In this document: piece after piece, positions 40,329 to 48,924 of the stretch
Position numbering within the stretch: position 1 is the first letter of the stretch
How the letters are laid out: each line of letters starts with the position of its first letter
From: Stenotrophomonas sp. ISL-67
GTDB lineage: Bacteria > Pseudomonadota > Gammaproteobacteria > Xanthomonadales > Xanthomonadaceae
NCBI RefSeq assembly: GCF_018612915.1
Contig: NZ_JAGGRL010000012.1
Coordinates: 29,622-93,621, forward strand
DNA length: 64,000 bases
Direction of reading: 5' to 3'
Notes under the pieces: generated by a model
Seen by the model: the letters and a program-made list of their open reading frames with translations, nothing else
What the model was told of the DNA's origin: nothing
Database searches by the model: none
Made by a program: the position numbers and the translations under genes

Positions 40329-41696
40329 GTGTCCGTGCGCACTTCTGCACCGGCACCGGCCTTGATCACCAGCGCGATCCAGCGGACGTCTTCGTTTCCG
40401 TCCCTTCCCGGCATTCCTGATGATGGCCGCGCGCCGCGCAGGTCGCTTCCGGCGTTGCTCTTGTCACATCTCCACACTGCGCCGCCTCAAACGCGGCACA
40501 TGCTCGACCTGGCCGATTGCCCGGCCAGGCCCTGGCAGGGACCGGGCAGCCAACCGGCGGTGATCGTGACACGAGGCCACGAGCGCTGGCGGGTCAAGGT
40601 AACGGCCGACGCCAACAGCAGCGCCATGGAAGTCACGCTGGGCAAGCTGTTCCAGCTCACCGGGCTGGTCGCTCCCGACACCGAACGGGTGGCGGCTGTT
40701 GATGGCCTGCCGGCGCCAGGCGAACATGTGGGCTCCCGCTTCGAGGCGGGCTTCCAGGATCTGGGCGACTTCCTCGTCAGCGGCGTGGCCGTGGATCTGG
40801 TCGCCGCGGCCAATCCTTCATTACGCAGTGCCTACGAGGCATTGCGGGCAGGCCATGCAAAGGCTGTATCTGACAACGCCCGCCTGTTGAAGCATGCCGG
40901 GCTCGAATGGTGGGCCCTGCGCGGGGACGACGCCGAACACCACGCCGCCAACGACCAGCGCCGGTTCAATGCGCTGGACACCATGAACCGCATGCTGCCC
41001 GGGCCATTGCGCTGCGAACAACTGCGCCATTTCATCGTCTCCCGCTGGCTGGGTAACTGGGACCATCTCAACTACCGGCTGGAGAATTTCGGTTACACCG
41101 TCCGTGAGGGAGCCCGGGTGGGCATGTCGCTGGATTTCGGTTCCTGCGGGCCGCTCGGGTTCCGCGACTTGCAGACGGGCGCGATGCTCACCAAACCGCA
41201 CAGCGGTGAGGTGGCCATCGCCCAGCGGCCGCCTTCACTGTTCCCGATTCCTTTGGCATATGTGGCCAACGTCGGCCATTTCGATGCAATGTGCGGTGAT
41301 CCCGGCCCACTGCACGATGTCACTGCGTGGCCCTATGGTTTCCAGTCCGACAGCATCGCCGCCCTGTTCCGCCCGCCCGTGGTCCCTGACCCTGACGTGG
41401 CCGATACCCTGGCCGAAATGGGCTACCGGCTGGGGCTGCTGCCGGTGTCGGCGATCAGCGCTGTGATCCACCGCCATTGGCCGGTGCTGCCTGGCGGGGC
41501 AGGGCAGAGCTGGCCCACGGCAGCGGAATTGACCGGGCAACTGCTCAGCCGCCGCGGCGCCCTGCTGGCCCGCTTCGATCCGGCGCAGATCGCCGATTGG
41601 GTGCAGGCCGATTCCGACCGCGCGGTCAGGATCCAGCAGGAGATCACCAGCGCCACGCAGGCCGTACTCGGTGCCCCGGCCGACCGGCCCGATTGA
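40329..41696 (+). CDS. hypothetical protein with kinase-like motif pattern
   Basis: Up to 455 aa. No named family, but the motif spacing recalls HipA/PI3K-like kinases: WRVKV (K90, possible ATP lysine), SSAMEVTLGKLFQL (E101, possible alpha-C Glu), GNWDHLNYRLENFGY (D245, N248, catalytic loop) and MSLDFGSCG (DFG at 269-271, metal). The first 57 residues are Ser/Pro/Arg-rich and probably disordered. The start is either GTG 40329 or ATG 40500; neither has a clear ribosome-binding site. Leading alternatives are a secreted effector kinase or a degenerate relative. Motif identification is by eye. Confidence 0.7.
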   Translation: MSVRTSAPAPALITSAIQRTSSFPSLPGIPDDGRAPRRSLPALLLSHLHTAPPQTRHMLDLADCPARPWQGPGSQPAVIVTRGHERWRVKVTADANSSAMEVTLGKLFQLTGLVAPDTERVAAVDGLPAPGEHVGSRFEAGFQDLGDFLVSGVAVDLVAAANPSLRSAYEALRAGHAKAVSDNARLLKHAGLEWWALRGDDAEHHAANDQRRFNALDTMNRMLPGPLRCEQLRHFIVSRWLGNWDHLNYRLENFGYTVREGARVGMSLDFGSCGPLGFRDLQTGAMLTKPHSGEVAIAQRPPSLFPIPLAYVANVGHFDAMCGDPGPLHDVTAWPYGFQSDSIAALFRPPVVPDPDVADTLAEMGYRLGLLPVSAISAVIHRHWPVLPGGAGQSWPTAAELTGQLLSRRGALLARFDPAQIADWVQADSDRAVRIQQEITSATQAVLGAPADRPD

Positions 41697-41767
41697 TCCG
41701 GCTCAAGGCACCGTCTCCACGCCGGGTGTGCAATGGTGGTCCTTACTGCCTCGCCAAGGAGCGTGCC

Positions 41768-42214
41768 ATGTACAAGCGGATCCTGATTGCCACCGATGGC
41801 TCCGAGCTGTCCGGAAAGGGCCTGCTCAAAGGGCTGGAGCTGGCCCGCGACCTCAACGCCGAGATCGATATCGTCACCGTTTCAGAGCCCTGGGCGGTTG
41901 GCATGTATGACGCGATGGGTTGGAGCGTGGGCTACATGAACAGCCCCGAGTACAAGGCCGACCGCGAAGAGACTGCAGAGAAGGTGCTCGCCCCGGCCAA
42001 GGCCGCCTGCGAGGCACAGGGCGTGCGCGCCACCACCGTGCACGTACTGGACCGCTATGCCGCCGACGGCATCATCGACACCGCCGTGGAACGCAACAGC
42101 GATCTGATCGTGATGACCTCGCATGGCCGTCGCGGGGTGACCCGGGTACTGCTCGGCAGCCAGACCGCCGAAGTCCTGGCGCGCAGTACGGTGCCGGTGC
42201 TGGTCATCCGGTAG
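41768..42214 (+). CDS. universal stress protein (UspA family)
   Basis: 148 aa. It has the Usp fold with IATDGSELSGKGLLKGLELA at the N-terminus and the ATP-binding GxxGx9GS-type tail SHGRRGVTRVLLGSQTAEVLARSTVPVLVIR, so it is probably an ATP-binding Usp. AAGGAG precedes the ATG at 41768. The TAG stop is the TAG of a GTAG REP. Confidence 0.92.
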   Translation: MYKRILIATDGSELSGKGLLKGLELARDLNAEIDIVTVSEPWAVGMYDAMGWSVGYMNSPEYKADREETAEKVLAPAKAACEAQGVRATTVHVLDRYAADGIIDTAVERNSDLIVMTSHGRRGVTRVLLGSQTAEVLARSTVPVLVIR

Positions 42215-42304
42215 AGCCGGGCTCTGCCCGGCTGCATCACCGCGCCAGCGGGGCAGAGCCCCGCTCTACGGCCTTCCAACCAGCGGGGCAGAGCCCCGCT
42301 CTAC
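42211..42304. repeat. REP cluster with a 35-bp tandem unit
   Basis: GTAGAGCCGGGCTCTGCCCG (42211-42230) is followed by two head-to-tail copies of a unit that starts AGCGGGGCAGAGCCCCGCTC, at 42247-42281 and 42282-42316, nearly identical. Each unit includes a REP in minus orientation plus ACGGCCTTCCA. Confidence 0.9.
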
Positions 42305-42343
42305 GGCCTTCCAGCGTGGGCGCAGGGCAGGCGCGCAGCCTGC

Positions 42344-42628
42344 TCACCAGCTGTAGAGCTTCCAGTAAACCGGCGAGACGCCATCCTTGCTCCGGTCCAC
42401 ACCGCCCTGCGGGCTGCCTTCGTACATGTAATACGGCGCGCCGCGCGACGGCGTGACCTTGACCATGCGGAGCTGTCCGGCCACGCGGTACTCTTCGATG
42501 GTGTCGCCATTGCCCATCACGCGCTTGGCGACATCGGCCCCCCTCACATCGACCGGAGGCACGCCCGCACCCCCGGTGGTCGCACAACCAGCCAACACGA
42601 GCAGGCCAGCCAGCAGCAGAGTTTTCAT
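42344..42628 (-). CDS. DUF2782 family lipoprotein
   Basis: 94 aa. Lipobox signal LLLAGLLVLAGCATT, then IEEYRVAGQLRMVKVTPSRGAPYYM, the DUF2782 signature. Small proteins of this family are commonly divergent from polA in gamma-proteobacteria, as here. Function unknown; a periplasm-facing lipid-anchored protein is predicted. Confidence 0.85.
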   Translation of the reverse strand: MKTLLLAGLLVLAGCATTGGAGVPPVDVRGADVAKRVMGNGDTIEEYRVAGQLRMVKVTPSRGAPYYMYEGSPQGGVDRSKDGVSPVYWKLYSW

Positions 42629-42711
42629 GGGCCAAGGTTCCGGGTCAGGGGGCCTTGATTATGCCCGATGCCCCGTGACGCCGGTGCCGCAACCGGCCAT
42701 GGCGGGGCGCG

Positions 42712-42717
42712 TAGAAT
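42712..42717 (+). promoter_or_regulatory. -10 box TAGAAT, leaderless geometry
   Basis: TAGAAT ends 6 nt before the polA ATG at 42724. Confidence 0.55.
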
Positions 42718-42723
42718 CGTCGC

Positions 42724-45495
42724 ATGAGCCGATTAGTCCTGATTGACGGGTCCAGTTACCTGTATCGCGCGTTCCACGCGCTTCCGCCGCTGACCAACGC
42801 TGCCGGTGAACCGACCGGCGCCTTGTTCGGCGTGGTCAACATGCTGCGCGCCACCTTGAAGGAGCGCCCCGAGTACGTGGCCTTCGTGGTCGATGCGCCC
42901 GGCAAGACCTTCCGTGACGACCTGTACGCCGACTACAAGGCCAACCGCCCGCCGATGCCCGACGACCTGCGCCCGCAGGTCGAGCCGATGTGCCGGATCG
43001 TCGAAGCGCTTGGCCTGAGCATCCTGCGCGTTCCCGGGGTGGAAGCCGACGATGTGATCGGTACCCTGGCCCTGCAGGGCCACCGTGACGGGATGACGGT
43101 CACCATTTCCACCGGCGACAAGGACTTCGCCCAGCTGGTCCGCCCGGGCATCGAGCTGGTCAACACCATGACCGGCAGCCGCATGGATTCGGATGCGGCA
43201 GTGATGGACAAGTTCGGCGTGCGCGCCGACCAGATCGTCGACCTGCTGGCGCTGATGGGCGACACGGTGGACAACGTGCCCGGTGTGGAGAAGTGCGGCC
43301 CCAAGACCGCCGCCAAATGGCTGGCCGAATACCAGAACTTGGACGGGGTGATGGCCGCCGCGCCCGGCATGAAGGGAAAGATCGGCGAGAACCTGCGCGC
43401 GGCACTGGAACGCCTGCCGCTCAACCGTGAGCTGGTCACCATCCGCACCGACGTGGCGCTGGATGCCGGCCCGCAGAGCCTGGCGCTGCGTGACCCGGAC
43501 GTGCCTACGCTGGGCGAACTGTATCTGCGCTATGGCTTCACCCAGGCGCTGAAGGAACTGGGTGGCCCGGTGCCGGCCCCAACGGCCGCCAGCGACGCCC
43601 CGGTGAGCCTGCGCGGCACCGCGGCCGGCTATGCGCGCGGCGCGGCCAGCGAGCCGGCCGCCACGGCCGACCCGGCGCTGTCGGCGCCCGGCGAGTACGA
43701 AACGGTACTCACCACCGAACAGCTGCAGGCCTGGGTGGCCCGCGCCGAAGCCGCCGAGCTGGTCGCCTTCGACACCGAAACCGACGCGCTCGACGCCATG
43801 CGCGCCAACCTGGTCGGCATCAGCCTGGCCGTGGAGCCTGGCAAGGCCGCCTACATCCCGGTCGGGCATGACTATCCCGGCGCCCCGGCCCAGCTGCCGC
43901 GCCAGCAGGTGCTGGACGCGCTGCGCCCGGTGCTGGAGAACCCGGAAAAGAAGAAGCTGGGCCAGCACGGCAAGTACGACCTGCATGTGCTGCGCCGCCA
44001 CGGTGTGGACGTGCAGGGCTATCACGACGACACCATGCTCGAGAGCTTCGTGCTCAATTCCACCGCTACCCGGCACGACATGGATTCGCTGGCGATGCGT
44101 TACCTCGGCTACAGCACCATCAAGTTCGAGGACGTGGCTGGCAAGGGCGCCAAGCAGATCCCGTTCTCGCAGGTGGGGTTGGACGAAGCCAGCCGCTATG
44201 CCGCCGAAGATGCCGACATCACCCTGCGCCTGCACCGTGTGCTGCAGCCGCAGTTGCTGGAATCGACCGCGCTGGACAACGTGTACCGCAGCATCGAGAT
44301 GCCACTGGTGCCGGTGCTGACCCGGATCGAGGCCAACGGCGTGTACATCGACAGCGCCGAGCTGCGCCGGCAGAGCCAGGACCTGGGGGCGCGCATGCTG
44401 GCCGCCCAGCAGAAGGCCACCGCGCTGGCCGGGCGCACCTTCAGCCTGGACTCGCCCAAACAGCTGCAGGCGGTGCTGTTCGACGAACTGAAGCTGCCGG
44501 CGCTGGTGAAGACCCCCAAGGGCCAGCCCAGCACCAATGAAGAAGCGCTGGAGGCGATTGCCGAGCAGCACGAGCTGCCCCGGGTGATCCTGGAGTACCG
44601 GGGCCTGGCCAAGCTGCGCAGCACCTATACCGACAAGCTGCCGGAGATGGTCAACCCGGACACCGGCCGGGTCCATACCAGCTACCACCAGTCCGGCGCG
44701 GCCACGGGTCGGCTGTCCTCGTCGGACCCGAACCTGCAGAACATCCCGATCCGCACCGAAGACGGCCGTCGCATCCGCCGCGCCTTCGTGGCGCCGCCGG
44801 GGCACAAACTGCTGGCCTGCGATTACTCGCAGATCGAACTGCGGATCATGGCCCACCTGTCCGAAGACCCGGGCCTGGTGCGCGCCTTCGAGCAGGGCGT
44901 GGACGTCCACCGGGCGACCGCGGCCGAGGTGTTCAACCGCGCCCTGGATGAGGTCACCCCGAACGAGCGCCGCGCCGCCAAGGCGATCAACTTCGGCCTG
45001 ATGTACGGCATGAGCGCATTCGGGTTGGCCCGCAACCTGGGTATCGACCGCGGCCAGGCGCAGGATTACGTGGCGCTGTACTTCAGCCGTTACCCGGGCG
45101 TGCGCGATTTCATGGAACGCATGCGCCAGCAGGCCCGCGACCAGGGTTATGTGGAAACCATCGAAGGGCGCCGGCTTTATCTGAACGATATTCACGCGCG
45201 CAACCAGGGCCTGCGCGCCGGTGCCGAGCGGGCGGCCATCAATGCACCCATGCAGGGCACGGCCGCGGACATCATCAAGCGCGCCATGGTGAAGGTGGAC
45301 GACTGGCTGCAGGGCCAGGGCGGCCGCGCGCGCATGATTCTGCAGGTGCACGATGAACTGGTATTTGAAACCGAAAGCGAGTTTCTGGAAACCTTGCGCA
45401 CGCAGGTGGTCGACCTGATGTCGTCTTCAGCTAAATTGCGTGTGCCGTTGGTGGTGGATGCCGGCGTAGGCGATAACTGGGATGAGGCGCATTGA
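42724..45495 (+). CDS. polA: DNA polymerase I
   Basis: 923 aa, full length. The N-terminal 5'-3' exonuclease (LIDGSSYLYRAFHAL, GDTVDNVPGVEKCGPKTA) is followed by a 3'-5' proofreading domain that keeps its metal ligands (LVAFDTETDALDAM, YAAEDADITLRL), and the polymerase domain: motif A CDYSQIELRIMAHLS, motif B RRAAKAINFGLMYGMSAFG, motif C QVHDELVFE. It fills gaps in repair and removes RNA primers. An sX13-like sRNA follows 140 bp downstream. Confidence 0.97.
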   Translation: MSRLVLIDGSSYLYRAFHALPPLTNAAGEPTGALFGVVNMLRATLKERPEYVAFVVDAPGKTFRDDLYADYKANRPPMPDDLRPQVEPMCRIVEALGLSILRVPGVEADDVIGTLALQGHRDGMTVTISTGDKDFAQLVRPGIELVNTMTGSRMDSDAAVMDKFGVRADQIVDLLALMGDTVDNVPGVEKCGPKTAAKWLAEYQNLDGVMAAAPGMKGKIGENLRAALERLPLNRELVTIRTDVALDAGPQSLALRDPDVPTLGELYLRYGFTQALKELGGPVPAPTAASDAPVSLRGTAAGYARGAASEPAATADPALSAPGEYETVLTTEQLQAWVARAEAAELVAFDTETDALDAMRANLVGISLAVEPGKAAYIPVGHDYPGAPAQLPRQQVLDALRPVLENPEKKKLGQHGKYDLHVLRRHGVDVQGYHDDTMLESFVLNSTATRHDMDSLAMRYLGYSTIKFEDVAGKGAKQIPFSQVGLDEASRYAAEDADITLRLHRVLQPQLLESTALDNVYRSIEMPLVPVLTRIEANGVYIDSAELRRQSQDLGARMLAAQQKATALAGRTFSLDSPKQLQAVLFDELKLPALVKTPKGQPSTNEEALEAIAEQHELPRVILEYRGLAKLRSTYTDKLPEMVNPDTGRVHTSYHQSGAATGRLSSSDPNLQNIPIRTEDGRRIRRAFVAPPGHKLLACDYSQIELRIMAHLSEDPGLVRAFEQGVDVHRATAAEVFNRALDEVTPNERRAAKAINFGLMYGMSAFGLARNLGIDRGQAQDYVALYFSRYPGVRDFMERMRQQARDQGYVETIEGRRLYLNDIHARNQGLRAGAERAAINAPMQGTAADIIKRAMVKVDDWLQGQGGRARMILQVHDELVFETESEFLETLRTQVVDLMSSSAKLRVPLVVDAGVGDNWDEAH

Positions 45496-45635
45496 GACCC
45501 GAATCACGTTGAATAAGCTGAATTGGTTCAGTGGGGCCCAAAAAACTGACTCTTGGATGAATATTTCCGGTGGTACCCCCGGATTAATTGGCGTCCTTCA
45601 CGAACTATCAATGTTCGAGGTGCTTTTATAGACCT
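45496..45635 (+). other. intergenic leader before the sRNA
   Basis: 140 bp with no gene. Noticeably AT-richer than its surroundings. The 3' part (TTTATAGA near 45625-45632) is the only -10-like sequence close to the sRNA; no good -35 is visible. Confidence 0.4.
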
Positions 45636-45760
45636 CGACAGGCGCAATGCCTGTTGTGGATCTCTCCCATCCCCTGGAGCAGATCTCGGAACGGGGGCTA
45701 CTCCCCAAGCGCCCGTTCCCCGGCCCCGCTGACCTCCCCCTGGTCGGCGGGGCTTTTTAT
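45636..45760 (+). ncRNA. sX13-like small RNA
   Basis: About 120 nt. Four stem-loops in a row: ACAGGC/GCCTGT (45638-45654); GATCT/AGATC with CTCC/GGAG inside (45659-45685); GGAACGGG/CCCGTTCC (45688-45719); and a terminator GCCCCGC/GCGGGGC with GACC/GGTC inside (45723-45753), then T5A. The loops carry the C-rich motifs ATCCCC, CTCCCC and TCCCCC. This is the layout of Xanthomonas sX13, which also lies downstream of polA and whose C-rich loops bind target mRNAs. Ends are estimated. Confidence 0.82.
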
Positions 45761-45822
45761 TTTGGGCCCCCGAATTGCCCGTGGTTACGGCGCCTCTGGT
45801 TCGCGGTGTTGGTGATCTCCCG

Positions 45823-45881
45823 GTAGCGCCGGCCGTTGGCCGGCCCACGGACCCCCTGCCCCGGCCAACGGCCGGCGCTAC
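45823..45881. repeat. inverted REP pair (GCGCCGGCC type)
   Basis: GTAGCGCCGGCCG at 45823, continued by TTGGCCGGC, and its inverse ending CTAC at 45881. Confidence 0.9.
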
Positions 45882-45964
45882 CGGCATGTTGGCAACCGCA
45901 CGTCTCTGTTGCCTCCGTCGCGCCCTCGCACCATGCTGCATGCCTCTCCAACCGGGACGCTCCC

Positions 45965-46444
45965 ATGAGCGATCTGTTTGACCTGGCCATGCCGTGGTGG
46001 GAGTTCATCCTGCGCGCGGTGGTGGTGTACGTGGTGGTGCTGGGCATGGTGCGCCTGTCGGGCAAGCGGGCGCTGGGCCAGATCACTCCCTTCGACGTGC
46101 TGCTGATCGTGCTGCTGGGCAATGCGGTACAGAACGCGCTGCTGGGCCAGGACACCTCGTTGGGCGGCGGCCTGCTGTTGGCGGCCACCCTGATCGCGAT
46201 CAACTATGCGGTGGGCTGGTTGAGCCAGCGCAGCCGCCGCATCGAAACCCTGGTGGAAGGCGAGCCGGTGCTGATCGCACGCGACGGCGAAGTACTGGCC
46301 TCCGTGCTCAAGCGTGAACTGGTCACCCGTGGCGACCTCGAAGCCGCCATGCGCCAGCAGGGCTGCACCCACATCAGCGAAGTGTCCATGGCGCTGCTGG
46401 AAATCAACGGTCACATCACCATCGTGCCGCGCACGCCGACCTAG
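45965..46444 (+). CDS. DUF421 (YetF-like) membrane protein
   Basis: 159 aa. Two or three membrane helices (FILRAVVVYVVVLGMVRLSGKRALGQ, LLIVLLGNAVQNALLG, GGGLLLAATLIAINYAVGWL) are followed by a cytoplasmic DUF421 domain (RRIETLVEGEPVLIARDGEVL). Related proteins occur in spore-formers and stress loci; function unknown. The start is ATG 45965. Confidence 0.88.
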   Translation: MSDLFDLAMPWWEFILRAVVVYVVVLGMVRLSGKRALGQITPFDVLLIVLLGNAVQNALLGQDTSLGGGLLLAATLIAINYAVGWLSQRSRRIETLVEGEPVLIARDGEVLASVLKRELVTRGDLEAAMRQQGCTHISEVSMALLEINGHITIVPRTPT

Positions 46445-46533
46445 GCGGTGCGTGGGCCGGCCAACGGCCGGCGCTACCGGTTGAAGCCAACCTGGGCGGT
46501 AGCGCCGGCCGTTGGCCGGCCCAGGCGGTGCGT
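46443..46533. repeat. REP pair flanked by an 11-bp direct repeat
   Basis: The inverted pair spans 46454-46522 with the CTAC/GTAG ends facing inward (46474-46477 and 46499-46502). AGGCGGTGCGT lies immediately left (46443-46453) and immediately right (46523-46533), an exact direct repeat resembling a target-site duplication. Confidence 0.85.
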
Positions 46534-46647
46534 CCACGCGCGGATCCCCACGGCCGCGACAGATCGAAACCTGAAAGCGCATTGTCACCCACCCTGCTGC
46601 AATGGGGCGGATCAGGGCCCGCCGCCCGCGTGGCCCACGCAACGGAG

Positions 46648-47208
46648 ATGCCTGCCATGCCCCTCGAAGCCCCCACTGCTACCCACCGGCCCGTCGCTAC
46701 CACGCGGCCGTGGGTCGCCATCTACATGGCGCGACAGGGCGCCGTTCTGCACGAAGACGACACGCTTCCAACGTATGATCAGGTACTGGGGCAGAACGCG
46801 GCACCTCCCCCGTACGTCGAGGTGGCCGGACAGAGCACGGCCGTGCGGCGACTGCCGGGCCCCCGCGCCGTTCCGCAGCAGGTCGCCAACGAACCCGGTG
46901 CATCGCCGTCGTACTCGTATGCGTCCACAGCGCCCGAACATCCGCAGGTCCAGACCCGTGAGCTGCATATGCTGCTGAAGCGGATCGAACGCAACGAGCG
47001 CAAGCGGGATGCGGCCTATGACACCATGCTGGAAGAATTTGTGAACCGCTACACCCGCGGACAGGTACTGCGCAACTTCTGCGGTAGCGGCTTGTTTGAT
47101 GACGGCGCAAGCACCGATACCTGCGTTGCCGAACGCAATTACCAGCATTACGTGAAGAAGGTGCCGAAGCTGCAACGCGACTACGCCGCGCTGCTCCGTC
47201 GGACGTAG
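46648..47208 (+). CDS. hypothetical protein with PPPY and LPTY motifs
   Basis: 186 aa, unrecognised. The first 110 residues are low-complexity and rich in Pro, Ala and Thr, with LPTY at 40-43, PPPY at 53-56 and a further SPSYSY. These resemble eukaryotic WW-domain ligands (PPxY, LPxY). The rest is helical and basic (LHMLLKRIERNERKRDAAYDTMLEEF, VKKVPKLQRDYAALLRRT) with two cysteines. No signal peptide. The ATG at 46648 follows CGGAG closely; an in-frame continuation upstream runs into REPs. A role as a secreted effector is speculation. The stop is in a REP. Confidence 0.65.
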   Translation: MPAMPLEAPTATHRPVATTRPWVAIYMARQGAVLHEDDTLPTYDQVLGQNAAPPPYVEVAGQSTAVRRLPGPRAVPQQVANEPGASPSYSYASTAPEHPQVQTRELHMLLKRIERNERKRDAAYDTMLEEFVNRYTRGQVLRNFCGSGLFDDGASTDTCVAERNYQHYVKKVPKLQRDYAALLRRT

Positions 47209-47229
47209 AGCCACGCCCTGCGTGGCTGC
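47205..47229 (+). repeat. GTAG REP (GCCACGCCC type)
   Basis: GTAGAGCCACGCCCTGCGTG plus GCTGC. It supplies the TAG stop of the upstream gene and ends 19 bp before hemF. Confidence 0.85.
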
Positions 47230-47247
47230 GAATCCAAACCGGCCCGC

Positions 47248-48165
<918 letters not shown>

Positions 48166-48193
48166 CCGCAGGGCAGCCAGGCAGGGCCTCCAC

Positions 48194-48216
48194 AGCGAGG
48201 CAGAGCCTCGCTCTAC
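48194..48216 (-). repeat. GTAG REP (AGCGAGGC type)
   Basis: On the minus strand GTAGAGCGAGGCTCTGCCTC plus GCT. The GTAG provides the TAG stop codon of the minus-strand membrane-protein gene (48213-48215). Confidence 0.8.
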
Positions 48217-48821
48217 GGTGCGTTTTTGGCGAACAGCCGCCGCACATCCGGGCGCAGCACGCGTACCACCAGCCAGCCGTGCAGGGCGGCGAACGCCAGC
48301 GCGGTGAGCACCGTCAGGCCGGTGTAGAGCACGCGCTGCATGCGCAGGTCGCGGCGCAGCTGTCCGGCATCGGACGCATCCACGTTCGCCGGCAGGTGCA
48401 GGATGAGGTGGCGGAACACCTCGTCGATCACCCACGCACCGACGAAATTCAGCAGCGCGGTGACCACCAGCAGCACGATGAACGTCCACAACGCCCAGCG
48501 GTTGCGCCGGAGGATGCCCCAGCACGCGGCAGCGCCCACCACCGACAGGACCAGCATGCCCACATTCACCGCGACCGCATGGCGGCCGAACCAGCGCAGC
48601 GAGGACGGCACCCAGGACAGGTCCGCGCCCTGCAGCTGGGCCTTCAGCCATGCGGAGTTGGTGAGCAGCGCGGCGAAGATCGCGCCACCGCCCCAGCACA
48701 CGGCCGACAGGATGCACACCACCAGTACGGATTTGGCCAGCGGGGACAGGAAGGTCGGCGTGCCATCGCCCTTCGGGCGCGGATTGGCAACAGGCAACAG
48801 CGGGGGTGTGGTCGAAGACAT
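48213..48821 (-). CDS. hypothetical four-helix membrane protein, 202 aa
   Basis: Four predicted membrane helices (SVLVVCILSAVCWGGGAIFAALL, AVAVNVGMLVLSVVGAAACWGIL, ALWTFIVLLVVTALLNFVGAW, VLYTGLTVLTALAFAALHGWLV) with a proline-rich N-terminus. No family recognised. The stop TAG is provided by a REP. It lies between hemF and the S9 peptidase on the same strand, 103 bp after the peptidase stop. Confidence 0.75.
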   Translation of the reverse strand: MSSTTPPLLPVANPRPKGDGTPTFLSPLAKSVLVVCILSAVCWGGGAIFAALLTNSAWLKAQLQGADLSWVPSSLRWFGRHAVAVNVGMLVLSVVGAAACWGILRRNRWALWTFIVLLVVTALLNFVGAWVIDEVFRHLILHLPANVDASDAGQLRRDLRMQRVLYTGLTVLTALAFAALHGWLVVRVLRPDVRRLFAKNAP

Positions 48822-48889
48822 CCGGTGTCCTGGCAGGTGCGGCGGTAGGGTCAGCCCGAGGTGATCACGCGGTCGGCATCGCAGATGAC

Positions 48890-48917
48890 CGCGGCGACGA
48901 TCCGTATCGTCGCCGCG
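48890..48917 (-). terminator. 12-bp hairpin after the S9 peptidase gene
   Basis: CGCGGCGACGAT / ATCGTCGCCGCG with loop CCGT, a perfect 12-bp stem beginning 8 bp after the stop codon. There is no T-run, so it may be a stabiliser rather than a terminator. Confidence 0.6.
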
Positions 48918-48924
48918 CCGTGGC

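Noticed and set aside
39139..40356. 405-aa open frame on the minus strand
   Set aside because: Arginine/glutamine-rich shadow antisense to the 39295 gene.
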